The notes under the pieces: model-generated
Told to the model about the DNA's origin: nothing
The model's database searches: none
Seen by the model: the letters and a program-made list of their open reading frames with translations, nothing else
Translations under genes and position numbers: made by a program
NCBI GenBank assembly: GCA_946886365.1
Contig: CAMPIM010000017.1
Location: forward strand, 1 to 42,180
DNA from: an uncultured Novosphingobium sp.
Lineage (GTDB): Bacteria; Pseudomonadota; Alphaproteobacteria; Sphingomonadales; Sphingomonadaceae
Length of the DNA stretch: 42,180 bases
Direction: 5' to 3'
Shown: positions 25,037 through 32,793 of the stretch, in pieces
How positions within the stretch are numbered: the first letter of the stretch is position 1
How the letters are laid out: each line of letters starts with the position of its first letter

Positions 25037-25456
25037 ATGATAGTCGTAGAGCGCATCGCGCCGGATGGCAGCGCGCACCGGGTCAACATCCGGGGCCATG
25101 AGCTGATCGTCGATATGACGCCGCCTGACGGGCATGATGCCGGACCTGATCCGCATGACCTGTATGATTCGGCATTGGGTGCGTGCAAGGCGATGACGAT
25201 GCTGTGGTATGCGCAGCGCAAGGGCATTCCGGTCGAGGGCATCCATGTTGGCGTCATCCGTGACGCGAGTGAGGAACGGGACGGCATCTACCGGCTGACG
25301 ACGCGGATCGCGCTGAGCGGGCCGTTGTCGCAGGAGCAGCATGACACGCTGATCGGCGTCGCCGCGCGCTGCCCGGTTCACAAGCTGATGAGTGAACTCG
25401 AGACGCGGATCGAGACCATCGCCGTGCCGCCAGTTGGCGAGGGCGAACGGCCGTGA
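25037..25456 (+). CDS. OsmC-family peroxiredoxin-like protein
   Basis: The 139-residue product is a small OsmC/Ohr-fold protein. HELIVDMTPPDGHDAGPDPHDLYDSALGACKAMTMLWYAQRKGIPVEGIHVGVIRDASEE contains the first conserved Cys (LGACKAMT, near residue 50). LSQEQHDTLIGVAARCPVHKLMSE contains the second (ARCPVHK, near 112). Both redox cysteines are present, so thiol-dependent peroxide reduction is plausible. The ATG at 25037 is four bases after the cobS stop, and the gene ends inside the GTG start of the phosphatase (GTGA), so it sits in a coupled run. Its place between cobS and cobT is unusual and hints at a shared redox or metal-handling function, but this is inference. Confidence 0.88.
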   Translation: MIVVERIAPDGSAHRVNIRGHELIVDMTPPDGHDAGPDPHDLYDSALGACKAMTMLWYAQRKGIPVEGIHVGVIRDASEERDGIYRLTTRIALSGPLSQEQHDTLIGVAARCPVHKLMSELETRIETIAVPPVGEGERP

Positions 25457-26238
25457 CGGAAACCAGCGCCCTGGTCGGTGATCAGCGCCGCCTGCCGTTG
25501 GAGCGCGCGTTCAACCTGCGCGATTTCGGCGGCTATGCGACGGCGGATGGGCGCGTCGTTCGTCGGGGCGCGCTTTTTCGGTCGGGGACGATGGCGTTGC
25601 TGAGCGATGCGGACGCCGCGCATCTGCGGTCGCTGGGCATCCGGGCGATCTGCGATTTCCGCCGGGGCAATGAGCGCAGCGCGGAACCGACGATCTGGCA
25701 TGGGGCGGAGGTCGATTATTTCTGCCGCGATTATAGCGAGAGCAGCGGCGTTCTGGGCGACATGCTGAAGCGGAAGGATGCGACCGCGCAGGACATGCGT
25801 GACGCGATGATCGCGCTGTATCGCGCCATTCCGGCGGACCACGCCGCATCCTATCGGGCGATGTTCGCGCAAATTGCTGCCGGACGCCTGCCGATCATTA
25901 TCAACTGTTCAGCTGGCAAGGACCGCACCGGCGTTGGCGCGGCGCTGATCCTGGCGGCTTTGGGGGTGCCGCGTGAGACGATCGTCGAGGATTATCTGCT
26001 GACCAAAGAGCATGCCGATTGGCATTGGCTGCTGACCCAGCGCAACTCGCTGGTTGCGCGGGCATGGTCTGCCCGGGCGGAGGCGCTGGAGCCCGTACTG
26101 ACGGTCGATGTGGCTTATCTGGACAGTCTGTTTGCAGAGCTGGATGCGAACCATGGCGGGATTGAGGGGTATCTGGCCGGATCGCTCGGTATTGACGAGG
26201 GCGCGCGCCACGTCCTGCGTGAAAGGCTGCTCGGCTGA
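25453..26238 (+). CDS. Tyrosine phosphatase family protein with Asn before the catalytic Cys
   Basis: The 261-residue product belongs to the protein tyrosine phosphatase-like family of the Tyr_phosphatase_3 kind. It begins [30 protein letters not shown] and has [19 protein letters not shown]. The P-loop is [13 protein letters not shown] with Cys152 and Arg158; the usual HCxxGKDRTG has His before Cys, here it is Asn151. Loss of that His could raise the Cys pKa and alter activity, but the CX5R core is intact. The start is GTG, overlapping the OsmC stop by four bases, and the stop TGA overlaps the cobT ATG by one base. So it is translationally coupled in the cobS-osmC-phosphatase-cobT run. Its substrate (phosphoprotein, lipid or nucleotide) is unknown. 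Confidence 0.88.
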   Translation: MTETSALVGDQRRLPLERAFNLRDFGGYATADGRVVRRGALFRSGTMALLSDADAAHLRSLGIRAICDFRRGNERSAEPTIWHGAEVDYFCRDYSESSGVLGDMLKRKDATAQDMRDAMIALYRAIPADHAASYRAMFAQIAAGRLPIIINCSAGKDRTGVGAALILAALGVPRETIVEDYLLTKEHADWHWLLTQRNSLVARAWSARAEALEPVLTVDVAYLDSLFAELDANHGGIEGYLAGSLGIDEGARHVLRERLLG

Positions 26239-28064
26239 TGGCGGAGCGGTCGCCTCTGGATGCCTTCAAGGATGTGCTGTCGGGCGCGGCCCGGTCAATC
26301 GCGCGCGATGCCGAGGTGGAGGTAGGCTTCACCGCCGACGCGCCGCACATGGCGGGCAAGGCGATCAAGGTGCCGACACCGGGCCGGAACCTGCCGCCCG
26401 ATCAGGTGGCGCTCGCTCGCGGTTTCGCTGACGCGAATGCGCTGCGCCTGCGTCACCATAATCTGCGCATGCATACGGCCGCTGCGCCAGCCGACGCGAC
26501 CGCGCGCGCGGTCTATGACGCGGTCGAGCAGGCGCGGGTGGAGGCGATTGGATCGCGGGCGATGGAAGGCGTTCGGGACAACCTCAACCATGCGCTGGAC
26601 TTGCGGCTGAAGTCAGACCCGCTGCGCCGGGCGCGATCCGCCGATGAAGTGCCGCTTTCGACTGCGCTGGCGTTGAAGGTGCGCGAGCGATTGACCGGCC
26701 AGCCGATCCCCAAGGATGCCGTCACTGGCATGGCGATGGTCGATGCGTGGATCGAGGAGAAGGCGGGCGCCGATCTCGATGCGTTGGGCCTCGCCATCGA
26801 CGATCAGCGCGCCTTCCAGAAGCTGGCGCAGGCGATGCTGGAACATCTGCAACTCGTTGAAAGCGATGTGCCGCCTCAAACCGATGAAGAGGAGCCGCAG
26901 GACGAAGGCGAGGACGAAGAGGAACAGCAAGAAGAAGGCGACTCCGGCGAGGAGGACGCTGGCGACAGCGATATGAACGCCGAGGCGCGCGCCGAGGATC
27001 AGGGCGGCGACACCGAGGAAGGCGAAACCGAATATAGCGACGATTTCGACGCCGACAGCGATGAAGGCGCCGACGACATGGGCGATGAGGGCATGATGCC
27101 CGTGCGCCCCAACCGGCCGATGTCCGACTTGCCGCCCGGATTCGACTATAAGCCCTATACGGTCGCGCATGACGAGGTGGTGACCGCTGAGGACCTGTGC
27201 GACGAGGATGAGCTGAACCGCCTGCGCGGCTTCCTCGACCAGCAGCTCGTCAGCTTGCAGGGCGCGGTGACGAAACTCGCCAACCGGCTGCAACGGCGGT
27301 TGATGGCGCAGCAGTCGCGGTCATGGGACTTCGATCAGGAGGAAGGGATGCTCGATGCCGCGCGGCTGGCGCGGATCGTCATCGATCCCACCCGGTCGCT
27401 TTCCTACAAGATCGAGCGGGATACCGAGTTTCGCGATACGGTCGTCACGCTGCTGATCGACAATAGCGGTTCGATGCGCGGGCGGCCGATCAGCATCGCG
27501 GCGATCAGCGCAGACATCATGGCGCGGACGCTGGAGCGCTGTGGGGTCAAGACGGAGATATTGGGCTTCACGACGCGCGCCTGGAAGGGTGGGCAGAGCC
27601 GGGAAGCCTGGCTGGCCGCCGGACGGCCACCGATGCCGGGCCGCCTGAATGACCTGCGGCACATCATCTACAAGAAGGCCGACGAGCCGTGGCGTCGGGC
27701 GCGCCGCAATCTCGGCCTGATGATGCGCGAGGGGCTGCTGAAGGAGAATATCGACGGCGAGGCATTGCTGTGGGCGCATCAGCGGCTGATCGCGCGCAAC
27801 GAAGAGCGCCGCATCCTGATGGTGATTTCCGACGGTGCCCCCGTCGATGATTCCACCCTATCGGTGAACAGCGGCACCTATCTGGAGCGCCATCTGCGTC
27901 AGGTGATCGAGTGGATCGAAAACCGGTCGCCGGTGCAGCTGGTGGCGATCGGCATCGGTCATGACGTCACCCGCTATTATCGGCGGGCCGTCACCATCAT
28001 GGATGCCGAACAACTCGGTGGGACGATGGTGGAGCAGTTGGCCGGGCTGTTCGACGAAGATTAG
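26238..28064 (+). CDS. cobT: Cobaltochelatase subunit CobT
   Basis: The 608-residue product is CobT, the VWA-containing partner of CobS. The N-terminal part is helical ([52 protein letters not shown]). Residues about 212-290 are extremely acidic ([19 protein letters not shown]), a known CobT feature. The C-terminal VWA domain carries the MIDAS motif DNSGSMRG near residue 408 and [23 protein letters not shown] later. It joins CobS in a ring that powers the CobN chelatase. The ATG shares one base with the phosphatase stop (TGATG). cobN is not in the window, so the cofactor that this pair serves here cannot be read from context alone. Confidence 0.92.
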   Translation: MAERSPLDAFKDVLSGAARSIARDAEVEVGFTADAPHMAGKAIKVPTPGRNLPPDQVALARGFADANALRLRHHNLRMHTAAAPADATARAVYDAVEQARVEAIGSRAMEGVRDNLNHALDLRLKSDPLRRARSADEVPLSTALALKVRERLTGQPIPKDAVTGMAMVDAWIEEKAGADLDALGLAIDDQRAFQKLAQAMLEHLQLVESDVPPQTDEEEPQDEGEDEEEQQEEGDSGEEDAGDSDMNAEARAEDQGGDTEEGETEYSDDFDADSDEGADDMGDEGMMPVRPNRPMSDLPPGFDYKPYTVAHDEVVTAEDLCDEDELNRLRGFLDQQLVSLQGAVTKLANRLQRRLMAQQSRSWDFDQEEGMLDAARLARIVIDPTRSLSYKIERDTEFRDTVVTLLIDNSGSMRGRPISIAAISADIMARTLERCGVKTEILGFTTRAWKGGQSREAWLAAGRPPMPGRLNDLRHIIYKKADEPWRRARRNLGLMMREGLLKENIDGEALLWAHQRLIARNEERRILMVISDGAPVDDSTLSVNSGTYLERHLRQVIEWIENRSPVQLVAIGIGHDVTRYYRRAVTIMDAEQLGGTMVEQLAGLFDED

Positions 28065-28172
28065 GCCGAGACTGTCCCGGCTTGGCCATCTGAGCCCGGC
28101 CTTCCCTTGAAAAGAAGATCGGCGATCTCGACCTTGGGATAGGGGTGGGCAGGCGTTTTTGAGGAGTGTGCC

Positions 28173-28643
28173 ATGAGTGTCGCCTTTCGCCGCGAGAGCG
28201 ACGAGGAGCATCTGGAGCCGACGTTCGAGATTCCGATTCCACCTGGGCCCAATTGGGTGACGACGCGCGGGCTGCGGCTGACGCGCGAAAAGGTCGAGGC
28301 GCTGGAAGCGATTGATGCGGCGGCCATGGCTGAAGAGGATGCGAAGAAGCATAAGCGCGAGCTGCGCTACTGGCGCACGCGGCTGGCAACGGCGCATCTA
28401 CAGCCAGCAGCGGCGGGGGACGCCGTGACCTTTGGCTCGCGCGTGACTTACCGGCTCAATGGCGCGGAAAAGCGGATCGACATTGTCGGCGATGACGAGG
28501 CGGAACCGGCGGAGGGGCGGATCGCCTTCACCGCACCGCTTGCGCGCGCGATGATGGATGCGGAAGTGGATGAGACAATCGACTTCGCTGGCAAGCCGGG
28601 CGCGATCACAATTCTCGCCATCGAGACGATCGACGGAGAATAG
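28173..28643 (+). CDS. GreA/GreB-family transcription elongation factor-like protein
   Basis: The 156-residue product has the C-terminal FKBP-like domain of Gre factors: AAGDAVTFGSRVTYRLNGAEKRIDIVGDDEAEPAEGRIAFTAPLARAMMDAEVDETIDF, ending AITILAIETIDGE. The N-terminal part contains TTRGLRLTREKVEALEAIDAAAMAEEDAKKHKRELRYWRTRLATA, a short coiled-coil-like stretch. It lacks the GDLxENxEY tip motif whose acidic pair supports transcript cleavage. It could therefore be a non-cleaving RNA polymerase secondary-channel binder (Rnk- or Gfh1-like) rather than a true GreA. A GAGGAG site precedes the ATG. It lies 108 bases after cobT and ends in a strong bidirectional terminator. Confidence 0.8.
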   Translation: MSVAFRRESDEEHLEPTFEIPIPPGPNWVTTRGLRLTREKVEALEAIDAAAMAEEDAKKHKRELRYWRTRLATAHLQPAAAGDAVTFGSRVTYRLNGAEKRIDIVGDDEAEPAEGRIAFTAPLARAMMDAEVDETIDFAGKPGAITILAIETIDGE

Positions 28644-28670
28644 CGCCGGTCATCCAATGTCTTGCAGTAG

Positions 28671-28705
28671 AAAAGCCCTCCAGTTTTATGCTGGAGGGCT
28701 TTTTT
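28671..28705. terminator. Bidirectional intrinsic terminator between the Gre-like gene and dps
   Basis: A perfect 13-pair stem (AAAAGCCCTCCAG with CTGGAGGGCTTTT) closes a seven-base loop, with T-runs on both strands. It lies 27 bases after the Gre-like stop and six bases before the end of the dps gene, serving both convergent genes. Confidence 0.95.
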
Positions 28706-28710
28706 ATGTG

Positions 28711-29202
28711 TCAGCCGTTGCGGCCAGCTTCGAACAGGAACCAGGCGCGCTCTTCGGCCTGGTCGGTCCAGTCATCGACAATGCCTTCGGTCGCGTTGTC
28801 GCCCGCTTCGGTGGCGGCGGACTTGGCGGCGCGCAGCGATTCGACGAGGCGAAGATTATCCTCGCGCAGTTCGTTCAACATGTCGGCGGGGCTGACATAT
28901 TCCGCGTCATTATCCTTGATCGACTGGTGACGGCCAATGTCGCCGATCGACCGCAGGGTGGTGTTGCCAGTCTTGCGCACGCGTTCCGCAATGGCATCGG
29001 TCACCGCTAGAATCTGCGCCGCCTGCTCATCGAACATCAGATGATAGTCGCGGAAATGCGGCCCCGACACATGCCAGTGAAAATTCTTGGTCTTGAAATA
29101 TAGCGCATAGCTGTCCGCGAGCACGCCGTTGAGCGCTTGCGCCACGGACTTTGTGGCGTTGCTGCGCAGGTCGGTGGGCGTCTTGAGATCGGGGGCTGTC
29201 AT
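28711..29202 (-). CDS. dps: Dps-family DNA-binding ferritin-like protein
   Basis: The 163-residue four-helix protein matches Dps, a dodecamer that stores iron, consumes peroxide and can coat DNA in starved cells. The ferroxidase ligands lie in NFHWHVSGPHFRDYHLMFDEQAAQI, with the conserved His, Asp and Glu residues across the subunit interface. The later ERVRKTGNTTLRSIGDIGRHQSIKD is also typical. The N-terminal tail has few Lys/Arg residues, so DNA binding by the tail is uncertain. The ATG has CAGGAG seven to twelve bases upstream. I found no convincing OxyR or sigma-factor site in the 132-base upstream region. It converges on the Gre-like gene at a shared terminator. Confidence 0.92.
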   Translation of the reverse strand: MTAPDLKTPTDLRSNATKSVAQALNGVLADSYALYFKTKNFHWHVSGPHFRDYHLMFDEQAAQILAVTDAIAERVRKTGNTTLRSIGDIGRHQSIKDNDAEYVSPADMLNELREDNLRLVESLRAAKSAATEAGDNATEGIVDDWTDQAEERAWFLFEAGRNG

Positions 29203-29334
29203 GTCATGCTCCTGGCTCGTGAAAATGATTTCGGGGGTATAATGATCTGACGGCGATAAGGTGCCATCTCAGGGCGGGAATTACCCGACGAAATCATCGC
29301 TCAGACTGATCCACTCCGTCGATAAGTAGAGCGC

Positions 29335-29901
29335 CTATGCCAGGCCCATGGCGGTCACGCCCAGCATTAAGGCGATGATCAGCATCAGTGCAGCGGCGGT
29401 CAGGCGGATCGCCCTGACGGGCTTCGCAGGCAAGATGCGGTCGCGGAGCAAGACGACCGGAACGAGCGCCGCCGTCACACCGAGTGCGCCGCCAATTCCG
29501 GCCAGCAGCGGTTCTGCCGTCCGCGTGGCGATGCCCAGAATCAGGAATTGAGAGCCATCGCCAAAGCCAAGGATGAACAGCCCGAGTGCCGCGGTTAGAA
29601 ACGGCCCTGTCGGCCATTCCGCGAGCGGATCGGGGGCTTTCACTCGCCAAAGAAGGCCTATGCCCAAAAACAGCACGGCCAGGGCCAGAAACAGCAGCCG
29701 CGCATTAGATCCCAGCATCGGCGCGAGAAACGCGCCCGCGACGGCAGCGATCGCCGCATTGGCGGCGGCGGCCAGCATGATGCCCGCAATGATCGCGCCA
29801 TCGCGGCTGAAACGCGTCGCCAGCGCCAGCACCAGTAATTGATTCTTGTCGCCAATCTCAGCCAGGAAGCATCCGAGCAGCGCGGTCAGCAATGCATCCA
29901 T
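29335..29901 (-). CDS. TMEM165/GDT1-family (UPF0016) transporter
   Basis: The 188-residue membrane protein has six hydrophobic segments in two repeats, as in GDT1 proteins that move Mn2+ or Ca2+ (for example MneA). The first repeat has the signature AEIGDKNQLLVLALATRFS near residues 14-32, the normal E-x-G-D-K. The second repeat reads ILGFGDGSQFLILGIATR near 110-127, where Phe replaces the Glu and Gly the Lys/Arg of E-x-G-D-K/R. So one of the two cation-binding motifs lacks its Glu. Mn2+ export is the likely role, but the change may alter selectivity. No manganese riboswitch is evident upstream. The next gene upstream on the same strand ends 15 bases away, so the two are probably co-transcribed. 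Confidence 0.85.
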   Translation of the reverse strand: MDALLTALLGCFLAEIGDKNQLLVLALATRFSRDGAIIAGIMLAAAANAAIAAVAGAFLAPMLGSNARLLFLALAVLFLGIGLLWRVKAPDPLAEWPTGPFLTAALGLFILGFGDGSQFLILGIATRTAEPLLAGIGGALGVTAALVPVVLLRDRILPAKPVRAIRLTAAALMLIIALMLGVTAMGLA

Positions 29902-29916
29902 CGGCAGGGACGGTCG

Positions 29917-30249
29917 TCAGCAGGAAAGCGGCGTTCCGGCGGTTGCTGCCGGTTTTGCTGCCATGAGGATCGGTATCACCTGCGCATCGGACATTTCGGC
30001 CGCGATGGCATCCCGCATGAGGTCGAGGTAGGACAGTATGACCGGCCCCGTGCCCTGCAAAGACAGCGCGGATTGCAGCGTGTCCGCCAACCCTTCGACG
30101 CTGTCGAGATGATAGGCGCGGGCGACATGGCGAATCTGGTCAACTTCATCGCTCAATCGCAGCAGGCTCACCTGCCCACGCTGCCCGGCAAGGCCGTCGA
30201 CGCGGCGCAGCATGTCTGCAAGAATGGCCAGCATCGGATCATGTCGCAT
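29917..30249 (-). CDS. Hypothetical protein, 110 residues
   Basis: I do not recognise a family. The product begins MRHDPMLAILADMLRRVDGLAGQRGQVSLLRLSDEVDQIRHVARAYHLDSVEGLADTLQ and continues as a mostly helical, soluble protein with LSYLDLMRDAIAAEMSDAQVIPILMAA and a short Ala/Pro/Thr tail. It has no signal peptide or membrane segment. I chose the ATG at 30249 because CAGGGGG lies nine bases upstream; the frame also has an ATG at 30258, directly after that sequence, and one at 30285. The gene sits upstream of the TMEM165-type gene on the same strand, 15 bases apart, and diverges from rpmG. Its codon use and frame look genuine, but the function is unknown. Confidence 0.65.
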   Translation of the reverse strand: MRHDPMLAILADMLRRVDGLAGQRGQVSLLRLSDEVDQIRHVARAYHLDSVEGLADTLQSALSLQGTGPVILSYLDLMRDAIAAEMSDAQVIPILMAAKPAATAGTPLSC

Positions 30250-30352
30250 GGGAAGCATCCCCCTGTCCTGTCGCTCCGATGACAAGATGCATCGGAACCT
30301 GTTAAGGCCGCGTAAAGTCTAGCACGCGGCCCGGTCAGCCGCCACGCGCAGC

Positions 30353-30381
30353 TTGACATTATCCCGAATCTCCCTCATGGG
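30353..30381 (+). promoter_or_regulatory. Candidate rpmG promoter
   Basis: A perfect TTGACA at 30353-30358 is followed 17 bases later by CATGGG, a poor -10 match. Its position and direction suit rpmG, about 100 bases upstream of the start. Confidence 0.35.
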
Positions 30382-30397
30382 CGACTGCTGAAACGGG

Positions 30398-30425
30398 GCG
30401 GCCCTTCACGGGGCCGCTTCTCTTT
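30398..30425 (+). terminator. Hairpin plus T-rich tract in the rpmG leader
   Basis: A seven-pair stem (GCGGCCC with GGGCCGC) with a short loop is followed by TTCTCTTTTT. It looks like an intrinsic terminator but lies in front of rpmG, 32 bases before its start, so it could be an attenuator or the end of a short upstream transcript. Confidence 0.55.
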
Positions 30426-30456
30426 TTCACGATATTCACGACCAGGAACCAGGGCC

Positions 30457-30624
30457 ATGGCCAAGCCAGCAACCGTCAAGATTCGCCTCGTCAGCTCGGC
30501 TGACACCGGATTCTTCTACGTTACGAAGAAGAACCCGCGCACGAAGACCGAGAAGCTGAGCTTCCGCAAATATGACCCGGTCGTGCGCAAGCATGTCGAG
30601 TTCAAGGAAGCCAAGATCAAGTGA
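30457..30624 (+). CDS. rpmG: 50S ribosomal protein L33
   Basis: This 55-residue gene is too short for an ordinary ORF cut-off but is clear. The product begins [20 protein letters not shown] and continues [29 protein letters not shown] to EAKIK, the full length of an alphaproteobacterial L33. It lacks the CxxC pairs of the zinc-binding form, so it is the C-minus type, which does not depend on zinc. An AGGAACCAGGG stretch precedes the ATG. It is a single-gene unit with a terminator-like hairpin upstream and a true terminator 48 bases downstream. Confidence 0.96.
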   Translation: MAKPATVKIRLVSSADTGFFYVTKKNPRTKTEKLSFRKYDPVVRKHVEFKEAKIK

Positions 30625-30672
30625 TCTGAAGGCGGCTTCGGTCGCTTCGATCCATTTGATGGCTTCGATGGA

Positions 30673-30707
30673 AAAGGCCCGCCCCTGTCAGGGAGCGGGC
30701 CTTTCCT
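30673..30707 (+). terminator. Intrinsic terminator of rpmG
   Basis: A ten-pair stem (AAAGGCCCGC with GCGGGCCTTT), extended by an inner CCCTG/CAGGG pairing, is followed by TTTCCTT. It lies 48 bases after the rpmG stop. Confidence 0.85.
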
Positions 30708-30731
30708 TGTGTCATGGGAACCGTGCTTTTT

Positions 30732-30794
30732 GTTCGTTTCGAGCGTGTCGAGAAACGGTGTGTGAGGCTTCTCGACTTCGCTCGAAGCGAACGG
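30732..30794. repeat. Variant paired intergenic repeat, copy F
   Basis: A related but divergent pair: GTTCGTTTCGAGCGTGTCGA plus GAAACGG, and CTTCTCGACTTCGCTCGAAG plus CGAACGG. Each half is itself palindromic around TCGAG or TTCGCTCGAA. It lies between the rpmG terminator and the phoX 3' end. Confidence 0.7.
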
Positions 30795-30820
30795 AGGAGG
30801 GCGTAAAGCCCTCCCACCAA

Positions 30821-32689
30821 TCAGTTGCCGACTGGCTGACCGTCGGTGCGCGTCACGACGATGGTCGATGAGCGCGGCTGCTGCCCCGCGACCGGCCAGT
30901 CACCCGTGGGATGCTGGATGTTGACGAAGAAGGTCTTGAGGTCCGGCGTGTAGGCGATGCCGGTGATCTCACAGCCAGCGGGGCCGACCAGGAAACGCTT
31001 GGACTGCTTGCTGGTCTGATCGACATAGAACATCGCGTTGTGGCCAAAGGCCTGATCGATGGTCGTGCCGGTCACGCCCGAATTGCCGGGCACGCTGTGG
31101 TCCGTCTGCACCCAGAGGCGACCCTGCGGATCGATGCGGATGCCGTCAGGGCTGGAGAAGGTGTCGCCATTGATATTGCCGACCAGATTGGCACCACCTG
31201 ATGCGAGGCTGGGATCGCCCGCCGGCAGGAAGATTTCCCAGGTGAAGGTCGTCGCCAGCGGCGAATTGTCCTTCTCCTTGAACTTGATGATGTGACCGTG
31301 GAGGTTGCGCGTGCGCGGATTGGGCGCGTCGGTGACCTGACGGCCGCTATTGTTGGTCAGCGTGCAATAGATGGCGCTGTTGTCCGGCGCGACGGTGAGC
31401 CATTCCGGACGATCCATCACGGTGCCGCCCGCGACACGCGCAGCCGACTTGGTGTTGATCAGCACGTCCGCCTGACTGTTGAAGTTGACGATGACGGGCG
31501 TGGGCGGCGTCGTGCTCTGGCTGATGTTGCCGGGGTCCGAAGCGCCGGGCAGAAGGCCGTTCTGCCCCTGCACCAGAGCGCGCCATTCGCCCGTGCCATC
31601 GGCGTTGAAGCGGGCTACGTAGAGCGTGCCATAATCCAGCAGGCCGGTATTGGCGGCACGGTTGGATGTGCTGAAAGCGCGATCGGGCACGAATTTGTAG
31701 ATGCAGCCCGGCGTGCTGTCGTCACCCATGTAAAAGGCAACGCGGTTGTTGCTGTCGGCCATATGCGCGACATTTTCATGGTCGAAACGGCCCATGGCTG
31801 TGCGCTTCGTCGGATCGGCCAGTTCCTGATAGGGGTCGATTTCAACTACCCAGCCGTAATTTTGCGCGGGCTGCGTCGGGTCGAGATAATTGTCCGTAGT
31901 TTCTTCGCAGGTCAGGTAAGTGCCCCAGGGCGTGCGGCCGGACGAGCAATTGTTGAGCATGCCCTTGATCGTGCCGGACAATTGGCCCGCAGCGGGGCCG
32001 CCCGCGCGATAGCTGCTGTTGCCGGTGTAGCGCTTGTTGAAACGCGAGCCTGCCTTCACCGTCCATTTGCCATCGCTACCCTTGGCGACTTCCACGACCG
32101 AGATGCCGACCGCCGAAAGCGCCAGTGCCTTCTGGTCGGCGGTTGCGGTGGCGGCATTGTAGCTGCCTGTGAACAGGATGTTGAAGTCGGGCAGTTCATG
32201 ATTGATCGCGATCAGTCCGCCACTGTTGGCGTCGGTGCCAGACAGCGCGAAATATTCCATCCCGTCATGGTTGCCGCCCGCCCATTTTTCGGCGTCGGCT
32301 GGCGTCGGGAAGCTGCCCGAATAGGGGGTGCCAGTTTCAACGGAGTCGCCCGCTTTCAGCAGGATATCGACGGTGTAGCCAGCCGGGACCGTGACGGTAT
32401 CATTCTGGTTGGCGGCGACCGGCGCGAAGGCGATCGCATAGCTGGGCGCGGGCGTCGGAGTAGGCGTGGGGCCGGGCGTGGGAGTCGGGAAGGCGGTATC
32501 CTCATCATCGCCGCAGGCCGCAAGCGTGCCGAGCATCGGCAGAATGGAAAGACCCAGCAATCCATTCTTCAGCACGGAACGGCGGCCGGGATTGGCGGCG
32601 ACGATGGCTTCAAGGCAGTCGTTGCCTGCGTCGATTCTGGGTTCCGCATCGCGAAAAGGCGCGCGCGCCTCGTCGGTAAGGTGAGACAT
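30821..32689 (-). CDS. PhoX-family alkaline phosphatase (DUF839), Tat lipoprotein-like
   Basis: The 622-residue product is a secreted phosphatase of the calcium-dependent PhoX type. Residues 36-41 (RRSVLK) form a twin-arginine motif before a hydrophobic stretch, and LAACG near 56-60 is a lipobox, so a Tat-exported lipoprotein is likely. A linker rich in PTPTP repeats (about 68-84) then separates the anchor from the catalytic domain. Domain markers are GGNHDGMEYFALSG, LIAINHELPDFNILFTGSYN, GTIKGMLNNCSSGRTPWGTYLTCEETTDNYL, GRFDHENVAHMADSNNRVAFYMGDDSTPGCIYKFV, and SSPDGIRIDPQGRLWVQTDHS. PhoX releases phosphate from organic esters outside the cell under phosphate starvation. A tandem PhoB-like box lies about 105 bases upstream, which supports this. 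Confidence 0.92.
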   Translation of the reverse strand: MSHLTDEARAPFRDAEPRIDAGNDCLEAIVAANPGRRSVLKNGLLGLSILPMLGTLAACGDDEDTAFPTPTPGPTPTPTPAPSYAIAFAPVAANQNDTVTVPAGYTVDILLKAGDSVETGTPYSGSFPTPADAEKWAGGNHDGMEYFALSGTDANSGGLIAINHELPDFNILFTGSYNAATATADQKALALSAVGISVVEVAKGSDGKWTVKAGSRFNKRYTGNSSYRAGGPAAGQLSGTIKGMLNNCSSGRTPWGTYLTCEETTDNYLDPTQPAQNYGWVVEIDPYQELADPTKRTAMGRFDHENVAHMADSNNRVAFYMGDDSTPGCIYKFVPDRAFSTSNRAANTGLLDYGTLYVARFNADGTGEWRALVQGQNGLLPGASDPGNISQSTTPPTPVIVNFNSQADVLINTKSAARVAGGTVMDRPEWLTVAPDNSAIYCTLTNNSGRQVTDAPNPRTRNLHGHIIKFKEKDNSPLATTFTWEIFLPAGDPSLASGGANLVGNINGDTFSSPDGIRIDPQGRLWVQTDHSVPGNSGVTGTTIDQAFGHNAMFYVDQTSKQSKRFLVGPAGCEITGIAYTPDLKTFFVNIQHPTGDWPVAGQQPRSSTIVVTRTDGQPVGN

Positions 32690-32793
32690 GAATTACCCCT
32701 GTTCCAGATCGGACTGTCGGCGGAATGCCGCGTCCCTGGGCCGGGGCTTGGCAGCGCTGCGTGAAATCAGCGCTTCATTTCAGGGACATGGGC

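Noticed and set aside
28065..28172. Terminator after cobT
   Set aside because: CCCGG and related short inverted segments occur but form no stable stem with a T-run, so cobT may read through into the Gre-like gene.
29203..29334. EcfG-type stress promoter of dps
   Set aside because: I looked for GGAAC with GTT 16-17 bases downstream and found no acceptable match.
5572..30794. CRISPR array from the repeated CCGTTCGGGCTGAGC units
   Set aside because: Copies are kilobases apart, paired and inverted, without regular spacers or cas genes.
31292..32764. 490-residue plus-strand frame opposite phoX
   Set aside because: Shadow frame; phoX on the other strand has full family motifs.
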